Positions 38,601-43,607 are shown, counted from the stretch's first letter. The stretch: 64,000 nucleotides of DNA from Siphonodentalium dalli (GCA_032622095.1 CP136061.1:84108324-84172323), one strand, 5' to 3'. Translations and numbers: made by a program. Notes: generated by a model from the sequence alone, not told the origin.

Positions 38601-40308
38601 CCACCTGAGAGTATGCATTTTATCTTCAGCAAATTACTGAAATTAGGGGATATAGAAACTACCCAGAAGGGAAAAGGTAACTAAAAACAATGTTAATTTG
38701 AGACTAGATACTTCCCAGAAGATGAGGCTTTAGCAGAATGAGGTCCCCAGAGGGTGAATTTTGTGTTGCTAGCCTGCTGTGCGGGATAGCATCACTAAAT
38801 TCACCCTTTGGGGACCTCATTCTGCAAATGACAGATGCTATTTTCAGGCTTGTTGGTATTAGACGGAGAGTAAGAGAGAATTAGATAGTAATGTTTCAGA
38901 TAGACGGAGAGTAAGAGAGAATTAGATAGTAATGTTTCAGATAGAAGAGAATTTGAAGATATGTGGATAATCTGATATAGACAGATTTAGGAGAGCTGAC
39001 CTATAGCCCCTGAGTCGACGATAACACTTTACAAAGAATTCAAATTTGAATGCAGGTGTTTTATCTTTTGATTTGATTTGGTTATTATGCGCGGGTGTGG
39101 TTATAATGAGCGATTCTTCATGGCTATTATTAATTGAATCGCTTGGTGCTTAAAATAAATTTTTATACTTTGAAAATGGTTATATTATCGTCAGGTGAGA
39201 GTTCAGTGGACCCACGGAGTATATTAAATGGAGAATAATCTTGCTCAAAGTAGTTATTTTTATGAATATTAATTCATATTAACAACGCACACCGTCATTC
39301 TTATATATTAATTAAATGCAATAACGCTAGATGGCAATATCATTTGCATTAGTTTATCGCCGATTGTTTTCTATGAAGTAGAATGGTCGATTTCTTTGAA
39401 AATTTCAGTGATGCTACATTCCACAGGTTGTCATAGAGCCTGTAAACTAACTTATAAGTTTTATCACACTCGAGCAAGTCCCTAATATGTCTTTAATTTG
39501 ATTCTTGCAGAGCGTCTATGTGATGCCAAGTTCAAGTGCTAGATGTGCACAGCTTCCAAGGGCTATCGATAAAGTTCCATTCTATCTCGGACTGAAAACA
39601 CTCAGGGCCCATTTACGGGGTGAACTTCCTAATATGGAAGAGTCGGAGGTGACTTTTCCCGATATCGAACTGAAGAATGCCAAAAAGGAACCTGTTGAGG
39701 TTCCAGATCTCAAACCCGACATCAAAAACGAAACTCTGGAAAATGACTCTAAAAGCAAGGGAAATAATCGGAACAAGAATGGTGTATCTAGTCACAGCTC
39801 AAGACATTCGCCTGTTACCTCAGCAGCTCAACCGAGTCAGTTCACTCAGCACAACCCCTACTCAACCATGCAGGATTTCACCACCCTCATGTCTAGTCAA
39901 CCAGTGTTCACTAATCCTCCGTATCTACCCGTCAAGCAAGAGCGAGACGCCGATAGTAACTGCATGCAGAATTACTACGGCAACGGAGTACCTGCTCCGT
40001 CAACGACGACGGCGCAACCATTCATGCCAAATTACGCTGTTACGTGTGGCCATTATACAGTGCCCATGCAGCCCTACCCACAATACTCGGCGGCTAGTTT
40101 CAATGGATCCATGCTTCCGATGGCGAATCCGGAATACTCGCATAATTACTGGTCTCCTCACTCTTCCACGCAGTCTTCAATGCAATCAAACTTTGTTGAG
40201 AACTGCTTCAACAACAACAGCCAGGACTCGAGCAACAGCGGTGACAATCTGTTACTCGATAATCATGTCCGGATTAAATCGGAGCCTCTTGACTTCGACC
40301 AGTTATAA
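14581..40308 (+). CDS. TDG: Thymine-DNA glycosylase, 8 coding exons, 500 aa
   Basis: Joined coding exons 14581-14609, 17246-17377, 19650-19830, 19975-20044, 33000-33132, 34307-34389, 36454-36530 and 39511-40308 give 1503 nt with one open frame; all introns are GT-AG. Residues about 85-246 are the TDG/MUG uracil-DNA glycosylase core: [21 protein letters not shown] (Asn118 aligns with catalytic Asn140 of human TDG), [39 protein letters not shown] and MPSSSAR (240-246, Arg equivalent to the base-flipping Arg275). The N-terminus (1-84) holds IKSEP twice and a Lys-rich stretch; residues about 280-500 are disordered and Ser/Asn/Gln/Tyr/Pro-rich, ending in [11 protein letters not shown]. Human TDG is 410 aa, so the tail is longer here. 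Family knowledge: nuclear enzyme removing T/U from G mispairs and 5fC/5caC, regulated by SUMO. Introns are 2636, 2272, 144, 12955, 1173, 2064 and 2980 bp. The identity is firm; untranslated exons and isoforms cannot be seen. Confidence 0.97.
14841..15927. mobile_element. hAT-like non-autonomous element, 1087 bp, in TDG intron 1
   Basis: Left end TAGGGCTGGGCGGTATTTCA and right end ATACCGCCCAACCCTA are inverted repeats, flanked by an exact 8-bp duplication CATTGGGG (14833-14840, 15928-15935). The TAGGGxTGGGCGGTAT terminus is a known hAT-type MITE end in animals. Internal frames are not transposase. Confidence 0.9.
15960..17120. repeat. CTTTGGCACACCCTAC-type rubble repeats in intron 1
   Basis: About seven degenerate units of 130-190 bp, each with CTAAATCCTTTGGCACACC, CATCCCTCATCTGATC, CCAAACTTCATATGGATCTT, GGGTGACC..GATGGGAGCC and AAACATGGC(C/T)GCCAGCAGCC. 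It forms an old tandem array broken by indels. No coding content. Confidence 0.75.
17246..17377 (+). CDS. TDG: TDG coding exon 2 (N-terminal IKSEP motifs)
   Basis: The acceptor is a T-rich tract followed by CAG at 17243-17245 and the donor is GTAAAG at 17378. It encodes residues about 10-54, ending [10 protein letters not shown] with a split Arg codon. IKSE at 30-33 and 45-48 match the SUMO consensus (hydrophobic-K-x-E). The last 25 or so bases and the donor are the seed of the downstream tandem array at 17378-18140. Confidence 0.92.
17378..18140 (+). repeat. Intron 2 minisatellite built from the exon 2 end and splice donor
   Basis: Each unit contains GAGCCACTAGAACCTAAAAG followed by GTAAG-like sequence, matching the end of exon 2 (GAGCCACCTGAACCTAAAAG, then GTAAAG). 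Donor-like GT positions are 17491, 17583, 17673, 17763, 17853, 17943, 18033 and 18124. The period is 92, then 90 for five steps, then 91. The units at 17673-18033 are almost identical, so part of the array is young. Each unit also carries CATCAGTAAGT, a second donor-like site. Confidence 0.9.
18141..18537. other. Unassigned intron 2 segment with a 110-codon frame
   Basis: The frame 18184-18516 begins [20 protein letters not shown] and includes [15 protein letters not shown] do not recognise it. It sits between the exon 2 array and a transposon half-copy, and could be a transposon gene remnant or chance. Confidence 0.2.
18538..19071. mobile_element. Right half of a long-TIR element, in intron 2
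   Basis: This segment matches 60295-60812 almost throughout (GTGTTTACACTGTTTTAAAC, ATTACGATTACAATGGAGAA, TGAGCGGGTCACTAACGCTT). It ends with the same terminus, GTACGAGAAGACTTGGACTA. The left TIR present in the complete copy (59882-60812) is absent here. Confidence 0.8.
19650..19830 (+). CDS. TDG: TDG coding exon 3 (basic region and start of the core)
   Basis: Acceptor CAG at 19647-19649, donor GTAAGT at 19831, ending in phase 0. It encodes a Lys/Pro-rich basic stretch ([15 protein letters not shown], including VKKE at 65-68), then [18 protein letters not shown] and [14 protein letters not shown], which match the N-terminal edge of the TDG catalytic core. The basic patch is a likely nuclear localisation and non-specific DNA-contact region. 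Confidence 0.95.
19975..20044 (+). CDS. TDG: TDG coding exon 4 (catalytic GINPGL motif)
   Basis: Acceptor CAG at 19972-19974, donor GTGAGT at 20045. It encodes [20 protein letters not shown] and the NHF that follows, i.e. the active-site loop with the water-activating Asn and the His of GHHY. The split Trp codon (T|GG) is completed almost 13 kb downstream in exon 5. Confidence 0.97.
20127..20203. repeat. hp-B palindrome, copy 1
   Basis: TGCCAATGCATTCTCTTATA leads into TATGCGAGTCGACC and then the mirror image back to AGAGAATGCATTGGC, a near-perfect palindrome of about 77 bp. The same module is found at 36904, 37212, 42112, 46617, 46722 and 61468 and as partial copies. Confidence 0.85.
20272..21143. 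mobile_element. hAT-like element (872 bp) nested in an hp-B palindrome
   Basis: Ends CAGGGACCAGCC and GGCTGGTCCCTG are inverted; subterminal GGGCGAA/TTCGCCC words are abundant. The exact 8-bp duplication CGAGGCGA (20264-20271, 21144-21151) lies inside the broken palindrome, and removing one copy restores the hp-B sequence. CAGGG-type ends plus 8-bp duplication indicate hAT. No transposase frame. Confidence 0.92.
21333..22690. other. Unassigned intron 4 segment
   Basis: Contains CTACGATTTCTCCACCTACG and nearby ATCGTAGCGTCTG words as a short inverted cluster (21840-21935), and a degenerate GC-rich phrase at 22195-22330 (CCAGGGGAGAACCCCCACCA), probably an old repeat. No gene. Confidence 0.35.
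22691..23321. other. Unassigned; repeat end with GCTCGTTAGCGGAAAC
   Basis: AGCCTGCCTACCTACCCTAA followed by a T-run and GCTCGTTAGCGGAAAC resembles 30380-30430 (GCCCACCGCCCGCCCCTATT, GCTCGTTACGGGAAAC) and, inverted, 27730-27760. It is probably one end of the same transposon family. Confidence 0.4.
23322..23417. repeat. 96-bp hairpin
   Basis: GATATTCCCCGAGCTGTCGG and its complement CCGACAGTGAGGGGAATATC enclose ATTCACCGAGGCGAAGCC and AGGTGATTATT. Near-perfect foldback around a GGCGAAGCC loop. Confidence 0.8.
23418..25100. other. Unassigned intron 4 segment
   Basis: AT-rich. ATAAAGAGCGTT occurs at about 24792 and 24834, and inverted as ACGCTCTTTATT at 25569 and 25609, so 24790-25620 may be one decayed element. 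ACGGGCGGCGTT at 24580 recurs at 10701. No gene-like frame recognised. Confidence 0.35.
25302..25472 (-). pseudogene. Small LINE reverse-transcriptase remnant
   Basis: The minus strand encodes about 57 residues with [38 protein letters not shown]. This matches the post-FADD segment of CR1/RTE-like reverse transcriptases (consensus style WKLKVNxxKTKxMxFxKxG...FTYLG). A C-run follows the FTYLG end. No flanking reverse-transcriptase motifs are readable, so this is a short dead fragment. Confidence 0.7.
25627..25962 (+). other. Unrecognised 111-codon frame
   Basis: Begins [20 protein letters not shown]. It lies between a repeat with inverted ACGCTCTTTATT words and the CAGTTTGCCCTA repeat, inside TDG intron 4. 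No motif or compositional support; most likely a chance or transposon-derived frame. Confidence 0.15.
26026..26118 (-). mobile_element. Short LINE-tail-like insertion in a repeat
   Basis: A repeat phrase found at 25100-25190, 25960-26140 and 54690-54780 (CAGTTTGCCCTA... then GACCACTTGACC) is interrupted only in the middle copy, by about 90 bp beginning with ATAGGATAGGATAGGATAAT. Read on the minus strand this ends in (ATCCT)n, a microsatellite tail seen in many LINE 3' ends. The comparison with the uninterrupted copies is direct; the LINE origin is inferred. Confidence 0.5.
26140..26741. other. Unassigned intron 4 segment
   Basis: AATAATCCACAGCTATTGTT-type words repeat near 26380-26440 (three near-copies of CACA(C/G)(C/T)TATTGTT). 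The 80-codon minus-strand frame at 26440-26682 has no recognised motif. Confidence 0.3.
26742..27195. mobile_element. Two-hairpin element (hp-A), full-length form
   Basis: Outer ends AAGTCTGAGTTTAGTG and CACTAAACGCAGACTTG are inverted. Hairpins at about 26775-26870 and 27078-27172 both carry GAATGAGGTCCCCAGAGG-type arms. The middle has TTGAAGTTCCCAAATGG and CCATTGGGAACCTCG as a further inverted pair. This is the clearest uninterrupted copy (about 454 bp) and a good reference for the family. Confidence 0.85.
28870..29048. repeat. 20-bp minisatellite
   Basis: TCATGGGGTGTTAGGTCCAT and TCATGGGGTGTAAGGTCCAC alternate over about nine copies, with one six-base insertion near 29010. The translated products in this tract are artefacts of the repeat. 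Confidence 0.9.
29140..29490. repeat. CT-rich tandem array
   Basis: Phrases ACTCATCTCTCCCCC, TGCCCCCTACAACA and GTTAACTGTCAACTAATAAA repeat five to six times in irregular higher-order units of about 60-100 bp. It directly precedes the truncated LINE. Confidence 0.8.
29490..30375 (+). pseudogene. 5'-truncated LINE: C-terminal domain and 3' UTR
   Basis: The frame ending at 30023 encodes [15 protein letters not shown], the common non-LTR C-terminal N-S-x-F-x-P-x-x-I-x-x-W-N-x-L motif. [18 protein letters not shown] and [20 protein letters not shown] follow, a Cys/His finger (C-x-C...H-x4-C) typical of the ends of I/Nimb-like and related LINE ORF2 proteins. About 170 codons are intact. The remainder to about 30375 is AT-rich, with AATAAAATAAAC near 30341 consistent with a LINE 3' UTR. 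CT-rich tandem DNA lies immediately upstream, so the 5' truncation point is near 29490. Confidence 0.75.
30450..30888. other. Unassigned intron 4 segment
   Basis: AT-rich with no repeat structure other than the direct copy of CTAAGGCCAATATAAAATAT at 30467. Nothing gene-like. Confidence 0.3.
30893..32985. repeat. 23-bp minisatellite, split by a transposon
   Basis: Unit TAAATTGTGGCCTAACCTAT plus 3 nt, with variants (TTAATTGTGG, TCAATTGTAACC, CTGACC). It occupies 30893-30997 and 32403-32985 (about 30 copies in total). The 1405-bp gap is an inserted element flanked by a duplicated TAACCTA. The right arm ends only about 15-20 bp before the exon 5 acceptor, so the repeat may influence recognition of that acceptor. 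Confidence 0.92.
30998..32402. mobile_element. 1405-bp TIR element inserted in the 23-bp minisatellite
   Basis: Ends CCGTACTGACCCG and CGGGTCAGTACGG are perfect inverted repeats, flanked by TAACCTA (30991-30997, 32403-32409), a word native to the minisatellite unit. GTGGGCTTAAACxCGAATAT occurs near both ends in direct orientation. ORFs of 86-95 codons inside are unrecognised; no transposase. A 7-8 bp target duplication suggests hAT or a related superfamily. Confidence 0.85.
33000..33132 (+). CDS. TDG: TDG coding exon 5
   Basis: A T-rich tract and CCAG ending at 32999 form the acceptor; the donor is GTATGA at 33133. It encodes [20 protein letters not shown], then a segment ending in [19 protein letters not shown], a close match to the family block GIGFTNMVERTTPGSKDLS. 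The 23-bp minisatellite of intron 4 runs to within about 20 bp of the acceptor, so the polypyrimidine tract abuts the array. Confidence 0.96.
33193..33375. repeat. Half copy of the CCCTGTCTGGAAATGCTTC repeat, in intron 5
   Basis: ATCGAAGACCCCTGTCTGGA and AATGCTTCTATCGATTAATA match the arms of the inverted elements at 49280-49760 and 52230-52670. Only one arm is present here. Confidence 0.65.
33376..33605. mobile_element. hp-A element, partial copy in intron 5
   Basis: CAATGGGTGCACATC, GATTAAGTTCCCAGATGG (complement), then the hairpin AGTATGAGATCCACAGAGGA to GGGGACCTCATTCTGC. It lacks the left hairpin; the element is inverted or truncated relative to 26742-27195. Confidence 0.75.
33606..34306. 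other. Remainder of TDG intron 5
   Basis: AT-rich. AGTGTTCTATCTCC/GGAGATAGAACA and ATAGAACAATATAGCACTG words are scattered as imperfect inverted pairs (33621, 34100, 34196). ATTGTTCTATCTATGTTTC is duplicated immediately before the exon 6 acceptor (34262-34300). Confidence 0.4.
34307..34389 (+). CDS. TDG: TDG coding exon 6
   Basis: Acceptor TTGCAG ends at 34306; the donor is GTGAGA at 34390. It encodes [20 protein letters not shown] followed by IAVFNGK, the strand that leads to the YEIF helix in TDG. The next exon joins in phase to give GIYEIF. Its last 51 nt ([16 protein letters not shown] plus the split Gly codon) and donor are the unit of the tandem array that fills 34390-34995. Confidence 0.95.
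34390..34995 (+). repeat. Intron 6 minisatellite built from the exon 6 end and splice donor
   Basis: A unit of about 51 nt (17 codons, [17 protein letters not shown] in the exon frame) repeats about ten times, each with GAGAAAATAGCTAAATATAA and a TTCAATGGGAAAG-like end. Some units gain an extra ATAGCTAAATATAAA step. Donor-like AAAGGTGAGA is intact at the true site (34390) and again with GT near 34775, 34920 and 34992; other copies have lost the GT. The exon 6 frame read straight into the array meets TAG at 34449-34451, so simple read-through would truncate the protein. Confidence 0.9.
35046..35271. repeat. Two-copy direct repeat in intron 6
   Basis: GGATAAGCACCTA, then ATGGGGGTCAC/ATGGGGTGACCTCTGACGT and ACCTAATATGGGTTCATCC recur once, at 35057-35165 and 35174-35275, about 115 bp apart. 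The second copy diverges by a few indels. Confidence 0.75.
35276..36453. other. Remainder of TDG intron 6
   Basis: Contains CGGGAGTAATAAATTACTCC and CGGGAGCAATTGCTCCCG palindromes (35370-35425), and a GC-rich patch at 36060-36120 (GGCGCTGCCGGGCAATAGCG). The 69-codon minus-strand frame at 35713-35922 is unrecognised. No exon is needed here: exons 6 and 7 join in phase. Confidence 0.4.
36454..36530 (+). CDS. TDG: TDG coding exon 7
   Basis: Acceptor CAG at 36451-36453, donor GTGAGT at 36531, ending in phase 0. It encodes [20 protein letters not shown] then EGTKT. Compared with human TDG the loop between YEIF and the Q-P segment is several residues shorter, which is a normal place for variation in this family. 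Confidence 0.94.
36600..36672. repeat. 36-bp tandem duplication
   Basis: CTATGTGCATCCGTTTCGTG plus AGTCTGTCTGTGAGAA occurs twice in a row, starting at about 36601 and 36637. Nearly identical copies, so recent. Confidence 0.85.
36755..37292. mobile_element. Nested inverted element with two hp-B palindromes, intron 7
   Basis: ACCCATACAGAGCCCCAGAC through CCTGCAGGGTAATGGATG (36755-36855) is mirrored at 37043-37153. hp-B palindromes lie at 36904-36978 and 37212-37288. The same outer arm sits in 61590-61690. Flanks are TTTTA/TAAAA, so a target duplication cannot be told from the A/T runs. Confidence 0.75.
37376..38852. mobile_element. hp-A two-hairpin element interrupted by another element
   Basis: Left hairpin 37398-37496 and right hairpin 38730-38826, with outer ends AAGCCTTGAAATAGTGTG and TATTTTCAGGCTTG, are the two halves of one hp-A copy. 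The middle segment (TTGAAGTTCCCCAGTTGATG..., GGGGATATAGAAACT) is split by the element at 37559-38613. Confidence 0.75.
37559..38613. mobile_element. TIR element nested in hp-A, intron 7
   Basis: ATACTCTCAGGTGC and GCCACCTGAGAGTAT are inverted ends. Subterminal CCCAAAAAAAAGAATAATAG and CCCCAAAAAAATAATAAACG, and the GTGCTGGGTGACA/GTGATGGGTCACAA words, are repeated at the two sides. It contains a poly-C run near 38061 and an unrecognised 70-codon frame (38216-38428). Not transposase. Confidence 0.65.
38868..38945. repeat. 41-bp tandem duplication
   Basis: AGACGGAGAGTAAGAGAGAA followed by TTAGATAGTAATGTTTCAGAT occurs twice in succession, almost identically. It sits just downstream of the hp-A element in intron 7. 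Confidence 0.85.
38950..39510. other. End of TDG intron 7
   Basis: AT-rich, no repeat seen. TTTAATTTGATTCTTGCAG forms the exon 8 acceptor. Confidence 0.5.
39511..40308 (+). CDS. TDG: TDG coding exon 8 (DNA-insertion loop and long C-terminal tail)
   Basis: Acceptor TTGCAG ends at 39510. It encodes [18 protein letters not shown], the DNA-intercalating loop, then the end of the core ([20 protein letters not shown]) and a tail of about 220 residues rich in S, N, Q, P and Y. SUMO-consensus motifs are IKNE (306-309), VKQE (376-379) and IKSE (490-493). TAA at 40306-40308 ends the frame. A second frame (39677-40366) is also open across most of this exon; see findings. Confidence 0.96.
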   Translation, partial: SVYVMPSSSARCAQLPRAIDKVPFYLGLKTLRAHLRGELPNMEESEVTFPDIELKNAKKEPVEVPDLKPDIKNETLENDSKSKGNNRNKNGVSSHSSRHSPVTSAAQPSQFTQHNPYSTMQDFTTLMSSQPVFTNPPYLPVKQERDADSNCMQNYYGNGVPAPSTTTAQPFMPNYAVTCGHYTVPMQPYPQYSAASFNGSMLPMANPEYSHNYWSPHSSTQSSMQSNFVENCFNNNSQDSSNSGDNLLLDNHVRIKSEPLDFDQL

Positions 40309-40795
40309 TGTATTCTTACTGAGAAGGCCGACAAGATCGGCCAGTATAATCCATGTGCATTGTTAACATCGAGTCCTGAAATCATGTCCGGATTAAAACG
40401 GAGCCTCTCGACTTCAACCAGTTATCGTGTATTCTTACTGAGAGAAGATCGGCCAGATAATATATGTGCAGTGTTGACATCGTGTCTTGAAATCATGTCT
40501 GGATTAAAATTGGAGCCTCTCGACTTCATCTAGATATAGTGTATTCTTACTGAGAGAAGATCGGCCAGATAATCTATGTGAAGACATCGTGTCTTGAAAT
40601 CATGTCTGGATTAAAATCGGAGCCTCTCGACTTAAACCAGTTATCGTGTATTCTTACTGAGAAAACTGAAATGATTGGCCAGATAATCCAATTGCAGTGT
40701 TGACATCGTATCTTGAAATCATGTCCGGATTTAAATCGGAGCCTCTCGACTTCAACCAGTTATCGTGTATTCTCATTCAGAAGACCTGACCAGCC
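40309..40795 (+). repeat. TDG 3' UTR tandem array derived from the C-terminal coding end
   Basis: A unit starting AATCATGTCCGGATTAAA occurs at 40261 (within the last codons) and again at 40380, 40491, 40598 and 40717, with spacings of 119, 111, 107 and 119 bp. Each copy carries the [17 protein letters not shown] segment, mutated or frameshifted, plus the ACTGAGA..GATCGGCCAGATAAT spacer. Copies 1-4 contain ATTAAA (40273, 40392, 40503, 40610), a common variant poly(A) hexamer. The array is inferred to lie in the 3' UTR, because the TDG stop precedes it and no new splice site is evident. Confidence 0.85.
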
Positions 40796-41321
40796 CAGTT
40801 GGTTAGTGTCGGGCTGCTAAAATGGTAAAAAGAAATTCTGTTGGGGTATTGTTTTCTAAATTGTTTTCGAATGCCTTTTGTCCCTTTAATGTTATAGACA
40901 GAAATAGTCGTCCATGTATACAAATCATTGTTTTAAAAGGTGAAAATTTTACTGACCATGTACGTGTAGTTTGCACTGTTCTTTTTTATGAGTTTTAATG
41001 GCCAGTTTTTTTTTTTTAAAGGAAACTGGACGTATTATGTTATTGCTCTGAAAGTCTGTCCGTTCCATTTTGGTTTCCGGATGATAATTTTAGATCATCT
41101 GAATGGAATGTAGTTTGGTGTGTGAGTTTCCTAGCCCAAACTACAGGTCAAGTTCGAATTTGGGTTCCGCCTGCCAATTTTCACCAGAGTTATGTCCCTT
41201 TGTTGGAATTACCATGGGCATATTTTGCCACACCCTAGCGATGCTCTTATGAGTTTCTGATGGCCAACACTGAGGTTGTGTGAATTTAAGATTTAATTAC
41301 ATGTAGCACCAGGTGTTCGAT
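40796..41321. repeat. TDG downstream flank with a GGTTTCCGGATGATAA rubble unit
   Basis: 41060-41215 holds one unit of the 5750-6995 repeat family (TGGTTTCCGGATGATAATTT, TACAGGTCAAGTTCGAATTT, AGAGTTATGTCCCTTT). No AATAAA is seen from 40309 to here, so the TDG poly(A) site may use one of the ATTAAA sites in the 3' array. Confidence 0.55.
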
Positions 41322-41711
41322 CAAGTCTGAGTTTAGTGTGTGTCATTTGCAGAATGAGGTCCCCAGAGGGTGAATTTAATGAAGCTATCCTGCATAGAGT
41401 CACCCAATTCACCCTCTGGAGACATCATTCAGCATGGCCTCATCTGCTATGGGAGACATAGACTCAAAATTGATGTTCCCAAATGGTGAATGTTGTGATG
41501 TACACCCATTGGGAACCTCAATTATGCAATGTATCGTCTGCTAATTTGAGGATATACATGTAGAGAAACTAAATATAATCTATGTGAAGAAATTTCTATA
41601 GAAATTTGGTATAAATAACGAAACTTTCCAGAGATGAGGCTGTGCGGTATAGTCACTAAATTCACCCTCTGGGGACCTCATTCTGCAAATGACACACTAA
41701 GCTCATGCTTG
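41322..41711. mobile_element. Two-hairpin element (hp-A), slightly shortened copy
   Basis: CAAGTCTGAGTTTAGTGTG and its mirror near 41700. Left hairpin AGAATGAGGTCCCCAGAGGG to 41435; the right hairpin is reduced to one arm (TAAATTCACCCTCTGGGGAC). The middle is as in the reference copy at 26742. Confidence 0.8.
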
Positions 41712-41792
41712 TTTTCGATGTCTTAAAATTGTACTAGTCGGCAGAAGTGTGGGCTAGCTTTTCATGTTCTAGACATGATTGGTGTCAATTAA

Positions 41793-42227
41793 CCCTTTGA
41801 GTGCCAGGGGCCGATCTCATCGGCCCGAATTTACGGTCTGTAAAATTGGCCCTAAAAAAAAAAAAAAAAAAAAAAAATTGGTTTTGGGTATGCTTAAGCA
41901 TGCTATAGCGAATTTAAAAACATACTGGATAAAACCTTAGGGGCATGTTATAACTCAAAACTATCACCAAGTATTCATAGTAATAATTTTGATGTCCATG
42001 AAAAAATGTAAGATTCCCTGGCACTAAACCTACAAAATAAGTCTGTTAAAGAATATAAGAAATAATCATTAAAATTGTAAAAAATAATAACAAGTGATGA
42101 AAAAATGTTAGGCCAATGCATTCTCTTATATATGCGAGGCGACCTATGGCCGACTCGCATATATAAGAGAATGCATTGGCACAGGGTATATGGGTTGATA
42201 CCAAAATCGGACCTGGCACTCAAAGGG
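41793..42227. mobile_element. TTAA-flanked element carrying hp-B
   Basis: CCCTTTGAGTGCCAGG and CCTGGCACTCAAAGGG are inverted ends with TTAA at 41789-41792 and 42228-42231. The right-terminal region (TATGGGTTGATACCAAAATC) matches the elements at 48033 and 49886. It contains a 23-base A-run and hp-B at 42112-42188. piggyBac-type MITE. Confidence 0.85.
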
Positions 42228-42499
42228 TTAATAGACTAATAATCAATTTATCAGTCAGTAAATGTTCTAATTGTTACAAACTAGGGGGTATGACTGTTTC
42301 TGATTGTAGATGATTTACTTTACAAAGAGGCCCTGCATGCACATGATCCAAGTCTGCATATAGTGTGTCTTGACATCTGCAGAAGGAGGTCCACAGAGGG
42401 AGAATTTACTGATGCTACCGTGCACAGTGGGCTAGCATCACCAAATTCACCCTCTGGGAACCTAATTCTGCTTAGGCCTCAACTGCTATGGGAGACCTA

Positions 42500-43563
42500 C
42501 ACACCTTCTCAAAGTGCACATTTATTTACATTATTCTCCAAAATTCGTTATCATTTCTGCTGACAAGTACATCATGAAATATCAGCAATTCATATCATCA
42601 TAAGTCTACACATAATGGCTTACCCATTTGATTTCAAACGTCGATGCCGGACAAAATATATACGGTAATTCAATGTCCCGCTAAAAAAAACACAAACACA
42701 CCACCACTACCAGATAACTTTTCTGTAACTCCACCCACATTTGAAAATTGATCTTCTAATTGGTCAGATTCACACCCTGAACGGAGACTGACATACTGCT
42801 GCGGAGAAACGACAAACATCATGCTTTCACTGCACGTTTTAAATCTATTATAGTTGACGAAGTTAACCGACTACGAAACCAGAATGATAGTTAATAGTGG
42901 TTTATTTACTGTTGATAAGCCTATTAGATATATTCTTTGTTCCGTTTGCAACGACATGTACATACATGTATGTTTACTCTCCAGCAGCCAGCATTTCTAT
43001 AGCGGACATATACAGTATGGCAATACTTTCGTGCGTAGTGTTTTACTCCATATACATTGGGAAACACGACCGCTCCATGCGATACACTATTACAATGACG
43101 TATACAATGTATACATGTATGACAAACAAAGTCTAACACGAGTCAAAAGCTGCAAATCAACTGCCTTTTTTGGAACGAATGCGTAGATATGTGATTTTCG
43201 GTGAGTGGTGAAATTACACTAAATTAATCATACATGTAGGTCATCGTAAATAAATCCAAAAAAATTGAACAGTATAAAACTAAATAACGTGACTCATCGT
43301 CTGTTTACTTTTCGGCGCGGTGATTGTAATCTCCAACGTGTGTGTGTTGATCCTTAACGCAACGCGTTTAAAGTAAAAGCGGTCTGCGTTACACTTCAAC
43401 GCAGTCTGCGTTAAACTACAACGCGGTCCGTTGATTTCCAACGCGGTCGTAACGTATCACCACCGCGTTATCAACGCAAATACCGCGTTGCGTTGGCGTT
43501 ACGACCGCGTTACAACCACGTTGATGACCGCGTTAAAAGGGCCACTTATTTTGAGAAGGTCTG
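42500..43563. mobile_element. TA-flanked 1064-bp element with AACGCGGT word array
   Basis: CACACCTTCTCAAA and TTTGAGAAGGTCTG are near-inverted ends flanked by TA (42498-42499, 43564-43565). At 43320-43545 variants of AACGCGGTCTGCGTT repeat every 10-18 bp in both orientations. Internal frames (110 codons at 42854-43186) are unrecognised. Consistent with a Tc1/mariner-type non-autonomous element. Confidence 0.7.
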
Positions 43564-43607
43564 TAGGATGAGATTGAATTTCCCCAGTTGAAGTTGGTGA
43601 TGTTCAC

